A DNA stretch of 64,000 nt, from positions 62,001 through 126,000 of the forward strand of contig NZ_JAAGRN010000003.1 of assembly GCF_010499255.1 (NCBI RefSeq). Direction: 5' to 3'. This DNA comes from Sheuella amnicola. GTDB taxonomy: Bacteria > Pseudomonadota > Gammaproteobacteria > Burkholderiales > Burkholderiaceae_B. The notes below the pieces were generated by a model. That model was not told the origin of the DNA and did not search any database. It saw nothing but the letters and a program-made list of their open reading frames with translations. Below, piece by piece: positions 1-8,178 of the stretch (within the stretch, counting starts at the first letter, position 1; every line of letters starts with the position of its first letter). Position numbers and translations under genes: made by a program.

Positions 1-177
1 CATCTGCTTGAGCTGAAACACGCTGGACGCAGAAAGATTGACCACATAACCTTCGAGCTCGAACTTCGCATCCGTTCCTTTAAAGTCGAACCGGGTTGAA
101 AGCTCGCGTCCGGCCTGATCGACTGCATTGGACAATTCGTGTTTATCGACTTCTGAAACGACATCAAATGAGGGCAT
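1..177 (-). CDS. yajQ: YajQ family nucleotide-binding protein (5' part only)
   Basis: Fifty-nine codons are present; the 3' part lies beyond the left edge. The protein begins [20 protein letters not shown] and continues with the [18 protein letters not shown] segment, which is the family-typical start of YajQ (UPF0234), including the S-R-F-D-F motif. Members are small cytoplasmic proteins of about 160 residues with two ferredoxin-like domains, and some bind cyclic di-GMP. The ATG at 177 is the natural start because it matches the family N-terminus exactly. It is transcribed divergently from the MOSC gene. Nothing can be said about the missing C-terminus. Confidence 0.93.
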   Translation of the reverse strand, partial: MPSFDVVSEVDKHELSNAVDQAGRELSTRFDFKGTDAKFELEGYVVNLSASSVFQLKQM

Positions 178-333
178 GGCGACATCCTGGTATGGGAAAT
201 AACGACAATCGAACGGAATGACTATTTTTGCCGAATCAGGAGATTTTAACTAAGTGCGTGAAAACCCTCCCCCTTCGAAGGAATATCAATTTTTTGCACA
301 GGTTTAGAATGACGCATCTCTGAAGGAATCCTC

Positions 334-1194
334 ATGGCAGACTGCGCGGGTGTCATTTCCCAATTATTCATCTATCCGGTGAAGTCTTGCGCCGGAATCG
401 AAATCAATGCATCACAACTGACTCCGACCGGACTGGCTATGGATCGCGAATGGATGATTGTCGATCAGGATGGACAATTCCTGACTCAAAGGCAATGTCC
501 ACACATGGTTTGGATTACTCCGTCGTTATCCGATCGCGCTTTGACGTTGTCCGCGCCAAATTCTCCATCTGTCAGCGTTGCGCTTGATTATCGCGGTCAA
601 GCGATGCAAGTCACTGTCTGGCGCGACACACTTTGCGCGGATGACATGGGAGACGAAGTCGCCAATTGGTTAGACTCTTTTCTGGCTATCCCCGGCAAGC
701 GCTTTCGGCTTGTTCGATTCTCAACGCGTGCCCGTAGACTGAGTGCGCCTGAGTGGACGCAGGGCGTGGAAGCGCCAAACAAGTTCAGCGATGGGTTTGC
801 TCTTCTGGTCGTCACCCAACGTGCCCTGGACGAACTCAATGAACGACTTGTCCTCGCCGGTCATCCATCCGTCGGCATGTCCAGATTTCGTCCAAACCTC
901 GTAATCGAAAGTATGGATGCCCACGCGGAAGACCACATTGCTCAGATAGCCATCCAAACAGCTGGTGGAACCGTGACACTTGATCTGGTCAAACCCTGCC
1001 CGCGTTGCGCCATTCCCGATATCGATCCCTATAGCGCGTCATCATCGCCAGAAGTCAATCAAACGCTGTCGGATTATCGCCGACTGGATTTACTGGACGG
1101 AGCGATCTGCTTTGGCATGAACGCGGTTGTGCGCCACGGCAATGAATTAACCTTACACGTCGGACTCCCTGTCGAGGCCAACTACAAAATCTGA
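334..1194 (+). CDS. MOSC domain-containing protein (YcbX/mARC type)
   Basis: A 286-residue protein with an N-terminal MOSC beta-barrel domain (about residues 7-125, including YPVKSC near 15-19 and the DREWMIVD segment near 37-44) and a C-terminal MOSC domain (about 130-280). The C-terminal part holds SRFRPNLV (183-190) and KPCPRC (220-225); a cysteine in this region binds molybdenum in related proteins. The family includes bacterial YcbX and mitochondrial mARC, which reduce N-hydroxylated compounds with the molybdenum cofactor and an electron-transfer partner. Unlike YcbX, no 2Fe-2S ferredoxin domain follows, so a separate electron donor would be needed. An AAGGA ribosome site sits 7 bases before the ATG. 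The substrate is unknown. Confidence 0.88.
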   Translation: MADCAGVISQLFIYPVKSCAGIEINASQLTPTGLAMDREWMIVDQDGQFLTQRQCPHMVWITPSLSDRALTLSAPNSPSVSVALDYRGQAMQVTVWRDTLCADDMGDEVANWLDSFLAIPGKRFRLVRFSTRARRLSAPEWTQGVEAPNKFSDGFALLVVTQRALDELNERLVLAGHPSVGMSRFRPNLVIESMDAHAEDHIAQIAIQTAGGTVTLDLVKPCPRCAIPDIDPYSASSSPEVNQTLSDYRRLDLLDGAICFGMNAVVRHGNELTLHVGLPVEANYKI

Positions 1195-1243
1195 CAAGAA
1201 TACTTATCCCATTTAACGCAACGATTTAAATCAGGAGACTCGA

Positions 1244-1402
1244 ATGATCATGATGTTGCCCTTTCTGACCGCGCTGATCGCCACATGGCTTGGCATGCGA
1301 GGCCAACGCAACGCATCCATCAGCGTCTGGGCTGTCACATTCGTGATTTATCTGGCGTGGATGAAATACCACATGACCGACAAATTAAATATCTCCCTTT
1401 GA
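1244..1402 (+). CDS. Small DUF5993-type membrane protein
   Basis: A 52-codon gene starting MIMMLPFLTALIATWLG and ending in a second hydrophobic stretch followed by WMKYHMTDKLNISL. It has two predicted membrane segments (about residues 3-18 and 26-41) with a short basic turn (RGQR) between them. An AGGAG ribosome site lies 6 bases before the ATG. It ends 7 bases before the DsbB-type gene. From memory this matches the DUF5993 family, which is commonly found directly upstream of this DsbB branch in Burkholderiales. The role is unknown; position suggests a partner in the thiol-oxidation system, which is inference. Confidence 0.75.
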   Translation: MIMMLPFLTALIATWLGMRGQRNASISVWAVTFVIYLAWMKYHMTDKLNISL

Positions 1403-1409
1403 GAGAATC

Positions 1410-1988
1410 ATGATGACAACTTCGACCTCTTCTGAACACTTCGATCAGCAGTCTTCGCTCTCTTATTGGTTGAATCTGCTTGCCTTGCTAGGAATATGCG
1501 GGTCATTGATCATTGCGTTTGCCTACCAGATTGTTTTAAACGAAATACCGTGCCCGTTATGCCAACTGCAGCGGGTTGCGTTGATTCTCGCAGGCATCGG
1601 CATGATGCTCAATATCCGTTTTGGTGCATCCGCAGTTCATTACGCCATCATCATTATTTCCGCACTTGGTGGCATGACTGCATCAGGCAGGCAAATTTTG
1701 CTGCACATCGCACCAGGTGATACCGGGTACGGTTCGGATCTTTTTGGATTGCATTTTTACACGTGGGGCTTTATTTCGTTTGCCGTCATTTTAATTTTTT
1801 CCGCCGTCATGCTTTGCATCGATCGCAATCATATGCAGCTTAGACAACCTTCAGCGCCCCAAACCATTACAACACTGGCCATTCTGTTTTTTTTAGCGCT
1901 GATCGCTGCCAACACTGTAAGTTCAGTCATGGTATGCCAGTTCGGCGCCTGTCCCGATGACCCGACCGGTTATCTCTGGAAGTTCTAA
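1410..1988 (+). CDS. Disulfide bond formation protein B family (DsbB-type)
   Basis: A 192-residue inner-membrane protein with about five hydrophobic segments. DsbB passes electrons from a periplasmic DsbA-type oxidase to quinone. The first redox pair is clear as CPLC (Cys48/Cys51) in the EIPCPLCQLQR motif after the first membrane segment. The second cysteine pair is not in the usual middle loop but at the C-terminus, Cys176 and Cys181 in VCQFGACPDDP. This matches a branch of short DsbB homologues rather than E. coli DsbB. The gene follows the small membrane protein by 7 bases and is followed immediately by the M23 gene, so the three probably form an operon. I leave the symbol blank because the classical dsbB may lie elsewhere. 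Confidence 0.85.
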   Translation: MMTTSTSSEHFDQQSSLSYWLNLLALLGICGSLIIAFAYQIVLNEIPCPLCQLQRVALILAGIGMMLNIRFGASAVHYAIIIISALGGMTASGRQILLHIAPGDTGYGSDLFGLHFYTWGFISFAVILIFSAVMLCIDRNHMQLRQPSAPQTITTLAILFFLALIAANTVSSVMVCQFGACPDDPTGYLWKF

Positions 1989-2915
1989 TTGATCAAGCCG
2001 AAAACACGTCTCTATCGAAAATTTAGAGTCGCGCTTTGCTGCCTGCTCGCAATTGGCGTTGCGCTGTCCGACTCGCCTCTCGCATGGGCGAATCCCAAGG
2101 CGGACAAAACTAACAAGCAGCCAGCCGGTGCGATGTCGCTTCACCATCCTGTTCCCGGCGGCATTGCTGTACTCAAGATTGATAGTATCGAATCCGTATC
2201 GGGATCTCCAGGGGTTCCGGCCGCATCCTTTCAAGGCAATCCCGTTCTAGTCATTCCGGGTGAAGGAAAGCAGTGGCTCGCGATTGTGGGCCTTGCCCTC
2301 ACTATAGTGCCTGGAAAACACACCATCGAAATCAAAAGCGCGAAAGGAAACCGGAGCATCGAATTTGACGTCAAGGATAAAAAATATCGCGAACAACGTC
2401 TGACAGTCAAAAACTCTCAACATGTCAATCCGAACGAAGAAAATCTTGCGCGAATCAAACGAGAATTGATCGTTCAAAACGAAGCTTATAAAACATTCAC
2501 TCCGAACCAGCCTAGCAATATTCTTTTTGACAAGCCAGTCAACGGACCTCTTTCAAGCCCTTTCGGAACAAAACGCTTTTTTAATGGCGAGCCGCGCGCA
2601 CCCCATTCCGGATTGGATTTTGCCGTTCCAACCGGTACACCAGTCAAGGCGCCCGCCGCGGGTAAAGTGATTCTGACCGGAGATTATTTTTTCAATGGTT
2701 TAACGGTTTTTGTCGATCATGGGCAAGGGTTGATCAGCATGTTCTGCCATCTGTCCGAAATCGATGTCGCTGTGGGCGACCAGTTGCGACGAGGTACGGT
2801 ACTCGGAAAAGTCGGAGCCACAGGTCGCGTAACCGGTGCGCATCTTCATTGGAACGTCAGTTTGAATGATGCCAGAATCGACCCGGCCATCATGATTGGA
2901 CAGTTCAAGCCCTGA
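1989..2915 (+). CDS. Secreted M23/LytM family metallopeptidase
   Basis: A 308-residue protein with an N-terminal signal peptide (basic start, hydrophobic core near residues 14-27, cleavage likely after LAWA, about residue 35). The middle (about 50-145) is a beta-rich domain, and the C-terminal LytM peptidase domain spans about 185-300. Zinc ligands are visible: His206 and Asp210 in HSGLD, and His287 in HLHW, with His254 and His285 as catalytic histidines. All active-site residues are present, so this is likely an active peptidoglycan endopeptidase rather than an EnvC/NlpD-type activator. The start is a TTG directly after the upstream stop codon; no in-frame ATG would preserve the signal peptide. 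It is probably cotranscribed with the DsbB-type gene. Confidence 0.88.
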   Translation: MIKPKTRLYRKFRVALCCLLAIGVALSDSPLAWANPKADKTNKQPAGAMSLHHPVPGGIAVLKIDSIESVSGSPGVPAASFQGNPVLVIPGEGKQWLAIVGLALTIVPGKHTIEIKSAKGNRSIEFDVKDKKYREQRLTVKNSQHVNPNEENLARIKRELIVQNEAYKTFTPNQPSNILFDKPVNGPLSSPFGTKRFFNGEPRAPHSGLDFAVPTGTPVKAPAAGKVILTGDYFFNGLTVFVDHGQGLISMFCHLSEIDVAVGDQLRRGTVLGKVGATGRVTGAHLHWNVSLNDARIDPAIMIGQFKP

Positions 2916-2959
2916 AGCATCAAGACCTGACCGTGCCTACCGTATGCATTGATTTGATC

Positions 2960-3424
2960 TTATAAAAAACGATCGAGAATGCGTTTGCTGTGCTTGTCCA
3001 GTGTCAGGATGTCTCGAAGCAGAAATCGCAAGCCGTGACTGTCTGTGATGATGAGCGTGCCGGCCAACAGCCTTCGAATATCCTCTTCGGCTTTCAACAC
3101 GAATTGTGTTGCGCCACGATCGGTATCAACCGACCATGTGCTGGGCGTTGAAAAAGTCGATACCGCGGTGATACGCAATATTTCTGGCATCATTTCACGC
3201 GTGGCAATTTCTTCCTGCACCAGTATCCGGACGTCTTCGGGAAGATCCGCCGGATTATCCACCCACGCTAATTCCTTGCCATCCGAACTCATGATGGCCA
3301 AGCATGATTCCGGGGCAAAAACAGGGAAGGCACGCACCGGCACCACTCCTTCATGCACTTGACCGTCGTCCAGTGTCAGCACAAGCCGCCCGGCCTGATT
3401 GCGGATGATACGAATATCAGGCAT
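2960..3424 (-). CDS. DUF1854 family protein linked to cyanophycin genes
   Basis: A 154-residue cytoplasmic protein starting MPDIRIIRNQAGRLVLTL. It has no signal peptide, membrane segment or cysteine motif. The DUF1854 family is repeatedly found beside cyanophycin synthetase genes and an exporter-like ABC protein, but its biochemical role is not established. The ATG at 3424 is chosen because it overlaps the stop codon of the upstream ABC gene by 8 bases (ATGCCTGA), which points to translational coupling; an upstream in-frame ATG at 3508 lies inside the ABC gene. The conserved C-terminal part (LLRDILTLDKHSKRILDRFL) could be a docking helix. Function unknown; a regulatory or accessory role for the ABC protein is inference. 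Confidence 0.85.
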   Translation of the reverse strand: MPDIRIIRNQAGRLVLTLDDGQVHEGVVPVRAFPVFAPESCLAIMSSDGKELAWVDNPADLPEDVRILVQEEIATREMMPEILRITAVSTFSTPSTWSVDTDRGATQFVLKAEEDIRRLLAGTLIITDSHGLRFLLRDILTLDKHSKRILDRFL

Positions 3425-5717
3425 GGGCACCCTCTTGATTAACGACAAGAGGCACATCCGCATCAAGTTGACGTGTCTGAGCCTGATACAGCTCATGATA
3501 AGCGCCACCCCGCGCTAGCAAGTCATCGTGGTTACCCACCTCGACAATCTGCCCCCGATCCAGTACAACCAAACGATCGGCTTTGCGAAGCGTACTGAGT
3601 CGATGCGCGATCGCGATAGTCGTACGACCCTTGATCAAATTATCGAGCGCTTCCTGAATTTCCATCTCGGTAGTCGTATCGACGGATGATGTGGCTTCAT
3701 CCAGGATCAAAATTCGCGGATCAATCAGCAATGCCCGTGCAATCGAAATCCGCTGGCGCTCACCCCCGGACAAGGCCTGGCCTCGTTCACCTACAAGAGA
3801 ATCGTATCCTTGAGGTAACCGTAAAATGAACTCATGGGCACGGGCTGCACGCGCGGCAGCGACAATTTCTTCGCGTGTTGCTTCCGGTTTGCCGTAGGCG
3901 ATGTTTTCGGCAATCGTGCCGAAAAACAGGAACGGCTCCTGCAGCACCAGACCGATATGACGCCTGAACGAGGTCAGTGAGTAGGAGCGGATATCCACAC
4001 CATCCACCCGGATTCCCCCCTCAGTCACGTCGTAAAAACGACAAATCAGGTTAACAAGTGAGCTCTTGCCGGATCCACTGTGTCCAACCAGTCCAATCAT
4101 TTCACCTGCACCGATATTCAGGTTGACATTACGCAACACGGTCCGGCTGCCGTATCTGAAGCCAACGTTGCGAATTTCGATATTGCCTTCGACTTTTTCG
4201 AGCGGAACGGGACGAGTCGCATCCGGCACGCTGGAAACATGGTCGAGAATATCGAAAATACGCTTGGCACCCGCAGCCGCCTGCTGCGTATGCGAAACGA
4301 TACGGCTCATGGAATCAAGCCGTGAATAGAATCTGCCGATGTAGGCCAGGAAAGCGGCCAGCACACCCACAGTGATGCTGCTGGACGCTACTTGCGAAAT
4401 ACCGAAAATCCAGACCACAAGCAATCCGATCTCGGTCAGAAAAGTGACGGATGGAGCGAATAAAGCCCATATCTTGTTCACCCGGTCATTGACGCTCAAG
4501 TAACGGTCGTTTGCCGCACGGAAACGGGCAACCTCCCGATGCTCCTGCGCAAAAGCCTTGACCACGCGGATACCGGGAATCGTATCGGCAAGCACATTGG
4601 TGACTTCGCTCCAAGAGCGGTCTACTTTTTCGAAGCCGTAACGCAAACGACCGCGCACAAGATGAATCAGCCAGATAATCAGGGGCAGCGGCAACAAGGT
4701 GCTCAGCGCCAGCCATGGATCGATCGAAATCAAGATGCCGGCAGTCATGAGGATCATCAGCACATCGTTGGCGAAATCCAGAAGATGCAACGACAAAAAC
4801 AAATTGATGCGATCCGTTTCGCTTCCGATGCGTGCCATCAGGTCGCCGGTCCGTTTGCCTCCGAAGTACTGCAGCGACAGTGTCTGCAAATGCGTGAACG
4901 TCACAGTACGTAAATCGGCACCGATTCGTTCGCTCACCCAGGCAAGCAGATAGGTTCTGGCCCAACTGAGCAACCAGGCAAGCAACGCCGATACGACCAG
5001 TCCCGTCAGATATAACGAGACCAAATCGTAATTGATCGGTTTGCCGTTCTGGAAAGGGATGAGGATGTCATCCATCATCGGCATGGTCAGATACGGTGGC
5101 ACAAGGGTGGCAGCCGTCGACAGCAATGTCAGGATGAAACCGATGATTAAAGGCAGCTTGTAGGGTTTGGCAAAACGTGCAAGTCTAAACAACGCCCAGG
5201 TCGTCGATGGTGAAGCGGCATCATCGTTACATACCGCGCACTCGTCCTGATCCGGTGCGAAGGGCGTGCCGCAGGTCGGACAAGTCGCCGCCACCGGATC
5301 GGCCACCCTATCAGGATTGGCAATCGTTGCCTGCAATTCGCTAAAGATGTCCGACATCCGCCCCACTGCGGGAGCCATGCTCAGTGTATGGCGCCAGACG
5401 CCCAGTCTGATCTGGCCGTCGAACAACTCGATGGTGCCAACCCCGGCATGATCACGATGCTGAAAACTTTGCGACACCGTTAATGGCCATGCCAACCAGT
5501 CTTTGGTGGCAGGCTCTTTCGCCAATAACCGCCTTGAGGTCAAAATCAAGGCGCCCTTGGCAAAAAACAATTGCGCATCCAAATCGGGCTCAAGCCAAGA
5601 CAAAACCTTCTCGTCAGGCTCAAGCAGCGGTCCAATAGCCTCCGCCCAGCCAATTGGCAGGGTTATTTCAGCGGCAGAATTTGTTGATGAAAGAGATGTC
5701 ATCTCTAGGGTACGCAC
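3417..5717 (-). CDS. Cyanophycin-associated ABC transporter (fused membrane and ATPase domains)
   Basis: A 766-residue half-transporter of the ABC exporter fold. The first 140 residues form a soluble domain (EKVLSWLEPDLDAQLFFAKG region) that resembles a PH-like fold by pattern only. A four-cysteine zinc ribbon follows (Cys146, 149, 160, 163), then six membrane helices (about 185-470) and an ATPase domain with Walker A GHSGSGKS (545-552), signature LSGGERQR (649-656) and Walker B ILILDE (669-674). All ATP-site motifs are intact, so it should work as a homodimer. It is divergent from the two cyanophycin synthetase genes and overlaps the DUF1854 gene by 8 bases. The substrate is unknown. An ATG at 5702 is an alternative start. 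Confidence 0.9.
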   Translation of the reverse strand: MRTLEMTSLSSTNSAAEITLPIGWAEAIGPLLEPDEKVLSWLEPDLDAQLFFAKGALILTSRRLLAKEPATKDWLAWPLTVSQSFQHRDHAGVGTIELFDGQIRLGVWRHTLSMAPAVGRMSDIFSELQATIANPDRVADPVAATCPTCGTPFAPDQDECAVCNDDAASPSTTWALFRLARFAKPYKLPLIIGFILTLLSTAATLVPPYLTMPMMDDILIPFQNGKPINYDLVSLYLTGLVVSALLAWLLSWARTYLLAWVSERIGADLRTVTFTHLQTLSLQYFGGKRTGDLMARIGSETDRINLFLSLHLLDFANDVLMILMTAGILISIDPWLALSTLLPLPLIIWLIHLVRGRLRYGFEKVDRSWSEVTNVLADTIPGIRVVKAFAQEHREVARFRAANDRYLSVNDRVNKIWALFAPSVTFLTEIGLLVVWIFGISQVASSSITVGVLAAFLAYIGRFYSRLDSMSRIVSHTQQAAAGAKRIFDILDHVSSVPDATRPVPLEKVEGNIEIRNVGFRYGSRTVLRNVNLNIGAGEMIGLVGHSGSGKSSLVNLICRFYDVTEGGIRVDGVDIRSYSLTSFRRHIGLVLQEPFLFFGTIAENIAYGKPEATREEIVAAARAARAHEFILRLPQGYDSLVGERGQALSGGERQRISIARALLIDPRILILDEATSSVDTTTEMEIQEALDNLIKGRTTIAIAHRLSTLRKADRLVVLDRGQIVEVGNHDDLLARGGAYHELYQAQTRQLDADVPLVVNQEGAHA

Positions 5718-5880
5718 GACCTATCTAATGGTTGCAACTATTGAAAGCAGGAAGCTTTCTGTCGTACAACCACTGCTTTAACCTGCAAGTATAACGATCC
5801 GCAGGAATCGCGTACTCGATCGTTGGTCCTTGCGCCTGTCCGAGGGTCTTTTTGATAAGATAATGACAGAAACACAACAT

Positions 5881-5895
5881 TGCTGCGACGCAGCA
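5881..5895. promoter_or_regulatory. Inverted repeat upstream of the first cyanophycin synthetase
   Basis: TGCTGCG-A-CGCAGCA is a perfect 7+1+7 inverted repeat ending 26 bases before the cphA-like start. It contains CTGC-N3-GCAG, which fits the CTGC-N3/4-GCAG pattern described for PhaR in Paracoccus denitrificans, and a phaR gene lies in this window. It may be an operator; a chance palindrome cannot be excluded. Confidence 0.4.
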
Positions 5896-5921
5896 TAATT
5901 AATGCGACGATCTGACCGGCA

Positions 5922-8123
5922 ATGAACTCTAGCAAGATCCTTTTTCAGCGACTGATTACCCTGCGTGGTCCGAATATGTGGACATATCGTCCCGTCATCG
6001 AGGCCTGGGTGGATCTCGGACCGGAAAGCCGTCAGAATGCCGGCGAGGCAAAGGCTAGTTACGACAGACTATGCCAATGGCTCCCTCTTTTGCTCAAACC
6101 GGTTCAACCCAATCCTGGCGCATCGGACTGCCTGAACAAATTCAAAAAAGGGGTTCTGACCGCCGAATTGCTTGAGCAAGTCACAATGACTTTGCAACAA
6201 ATGGCCGGAATGCCGGGTGGCTTTAGCGACACCCACAGAACGTCCATGCCACGTGTAGCCAAGGTCATCGTTCGTGCCTGGCACGAAAAAGTCACCCTTT
6301 TCGCGTTGCATGCAGCGCGAGATCTGATTTTGGCCGCGATTGAAAACATCGACTACCCCATTGAAAAACAGGTCGATACTTTGCACAAGATGATGCAAGA
6401 GTATTGCCTTGGACCCAGCACAGCCTGCATCGTCGATGCAGCCGACGACCGGGATATCCCTGCGATACGCTTAAGTGCCGGCAATTTGCTTCAACTCGGA
6501 TACGGCGTAAACCAGCGCCGTATCTGGACTGCGGAAACAGACAACACCAGTGCAATTGCCGAAACCATTTCACGCGACAAGGACTTGACCAAATCGCTGC
6601 TTGAAGCCTGCGGCGTCCCCGTCCCCCAAGGCAGGCATGTCGAACAAGTGGAAGATGCCTGGCAAGCGGCTCAGGACATCGGCTTGCCTGTTGTCGTCAA
6701 ACCAAGTGATGGAAACCATCAGCGAGGCGTATTCATCAACTTATCGACTCAGCACGAGGTCGAAGCGGCATATCGGGTTGCCGTTCTCGAAGGCTCGAGC
6801 GTGCTGGTCGAGCAATACATTCAAGGTGTAGAGCATAGGCTATTGATTGTTGGCGGCAAGATGGTGGCGGCTGCCAAAGGCCAGAATGCACAGGTCATCG
6901 GAGATGGAGTTCGCAACATTGCCGAATTGATCGAAACGCAAATCAACGCCGACCCATTGCGCGGTCACGAGGACGACCTTCCCCTGAACTTTGTACGCAT
7001 GAGTGAAGCGGTCAGGCTCGAAATCGCAAGACAAGGCCTGACAGAACAATCCATTCCCGAATCCGGTCGTGCGGTCGTTGTTCAGCGCATCGGTAACGTC
7101 GCGATCGACTGCACCGATGAAGTTCACCCTGAAGTCGCGGCAGTGGCTCAAACCGCCGCAAAAATCGTTGGACTTGATATCGCAGGTATCGATCTTGTCG
7201 CGCACGACATCTCCCGCCCGCTCAATCGACAAGGTGGAGCGATTGTGGAGGTCAATGCCGGCCCGGGCTTGCTCATGCACCTTAAACCTGTATCGGGCAA
7301 AGTCCGTCATGTGGGACGAGACATTGTCGACTACACCTTTGCGGCAGGCGATATGGCCAGAGTGCCTGTTGTAGGGATTACGGGCGCCCGGGGCAAAACA
7401 ATGACGGCACGCATCCTGTTCAGGCTGCTCAGCTTGCATGGTTTGCGCACAGGCATTGCCTGCAGCGACGGACTGTTCGTCGATAGACGTCAATTACAAG
7501 CAGGAGACTGCGCAAGTTTCGATCATGGTCGAAATGTCTTATTAAATCGCGAGGTACAAGCCGCCATTATCGAAAATGGCTGTCAGCAAATCCTGACCGA
7601 AGGGCTGGCATACGAAAGATGCGAAGTGGGCATCATTACCAATATCAACTGGGATGAAGACCTCGCGCATCACGACGTGCTTGATGATGAAGAGCGCATC
7701 AAAGTCTACCGAACACAAATGGACGTCGTACTCCCACAAGGTATGGCGGTTTTGAATGCGGACGACGCGCGCGTGATCGATTTGGCGCGTTTTTGCGATG
7801 GCAGGATCACTTTGTTCGGCATGCAAGCCTCGCTTGCAACGATATCCAAGCATATTGCCCAAGGCGGGCGGGCGGTTCTGGTCGATCACGGACAGCTTGT
7901 TATGACCGAAGGCGGCACACGATTCAACCTATGTCCGATCAAGGCCATTCCAGTCACTGAGCAGGGGAAAAATGCGGCGCAGATTCACAATGCGCTAGCG
8001 GCCGCGGCCGCCGCCTGGGCACTGGGACTATCGCCAGACTTGATTGAAGCCGGACTGATTAGTTTTGACCCCGAACAATCCATTTCAAGTCATTTCATCA
8101 CTCACCATGCAGTGATTTCCTAA
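5922..8123 (+). CDS. Truncated cyanophycin synthetase-like protein (CphA'/CphA2 type)
   Basis: A 733-residue homologue of the downstream CphA. It has the N-terminal domain (about 10-165), the ATP-grasp domain (about 200-470, ending VEVNAGPGLLMHL near 442-454) and the central Mur-ligase ATPase domain (about 480-715). It stops where the C-terminal Mur-ligase lobe should begin, so about 125-150 residues are missing compared with CphA. Two ATP loops differ from the downstream copy: DGNHQRGV (263-270) in place of DGNQGKGV, and GARGKTMT (488-495) in place of GTNGKTTT. Cyanobacterial CphA2, which joins beta-Asp-Arg dipeptides with one ATP per step, is truncated in a similar way. A CphA2-like or auxiliary role is inference. 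It lies 55 bases before cphA and is likely cotranscribed. Confidence 0.85.
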   Translation: MNSSKILFQRLITLRGPNMWTYRPVIEAWVDLGPESRQNAGEAKASYDRLCQWLPLLLKPVQPNPGASDCLNKFKKGVLTAELLEQVTMTLQQMAGMPGGFSDTHRTSMPRVAKVIVRAWHEKVTLFALHAARDLILAAIENIDYPIEKQVDTLHKMMQEYCLGPSTACIVDAADDRDIPAIRLSAGNLLQLGYGVNQRRIWTAETDNTSAIAETISRDKDLTKSLLEACGVPVPQGRHVEQVEDAWQAAQDIGLPVVVKPSDGNHQRGVFINLSTQHEVEAAYRVAVLEGSSVLVEQYIQGVEHRLLIVGGKMVAAAKGQNAQVIGDGVRNIAELIETQINADPLRGHEDDLPLNFVRMSEAVRLEIARQGLTEQSIPESGRAVVVQRIGNVAIDCTDEVHPEVAAVAQTAAKIVGLDIAGIDLVAHDISRPLNRQGGAIVEVNAGPGLLMHLKPVSGKVRHVGRDIVDYTFAAGDMARVPVVGITGARGKTMTARILFRLLSLHGLRTGIACSDGLFVDRRQLQAGDCASFDHGRNVLLNREVQAAIIENGCQQILTEGLAYERCEVGIITNINWDEDLAHHDVLDDEERIKVYRTQMDVVLPQGMAVLNADDARVIDLARFCDGRITLFGMQASLATISKHIAQGGRAVLVDHGQLVMTEGGTRFNLCPIKAIPVTEQGKNAAQIHNALAAAAAAWALGLSPDLIEAGLISFDPEQSISSHFITHHAVIS

Positions 8124-8178
8124 ATTACTATTACCTCCTAATCCGACTACTGATTTTTTCCGACACACAGGAATTCAA

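Noticed and set aside
6840-7493. A 217-codon open frame antisense to the cphA-like gene
   Set aside because: It lies inside a gene that aligns along its full length with CphA, and its translation has no recognisable fold.
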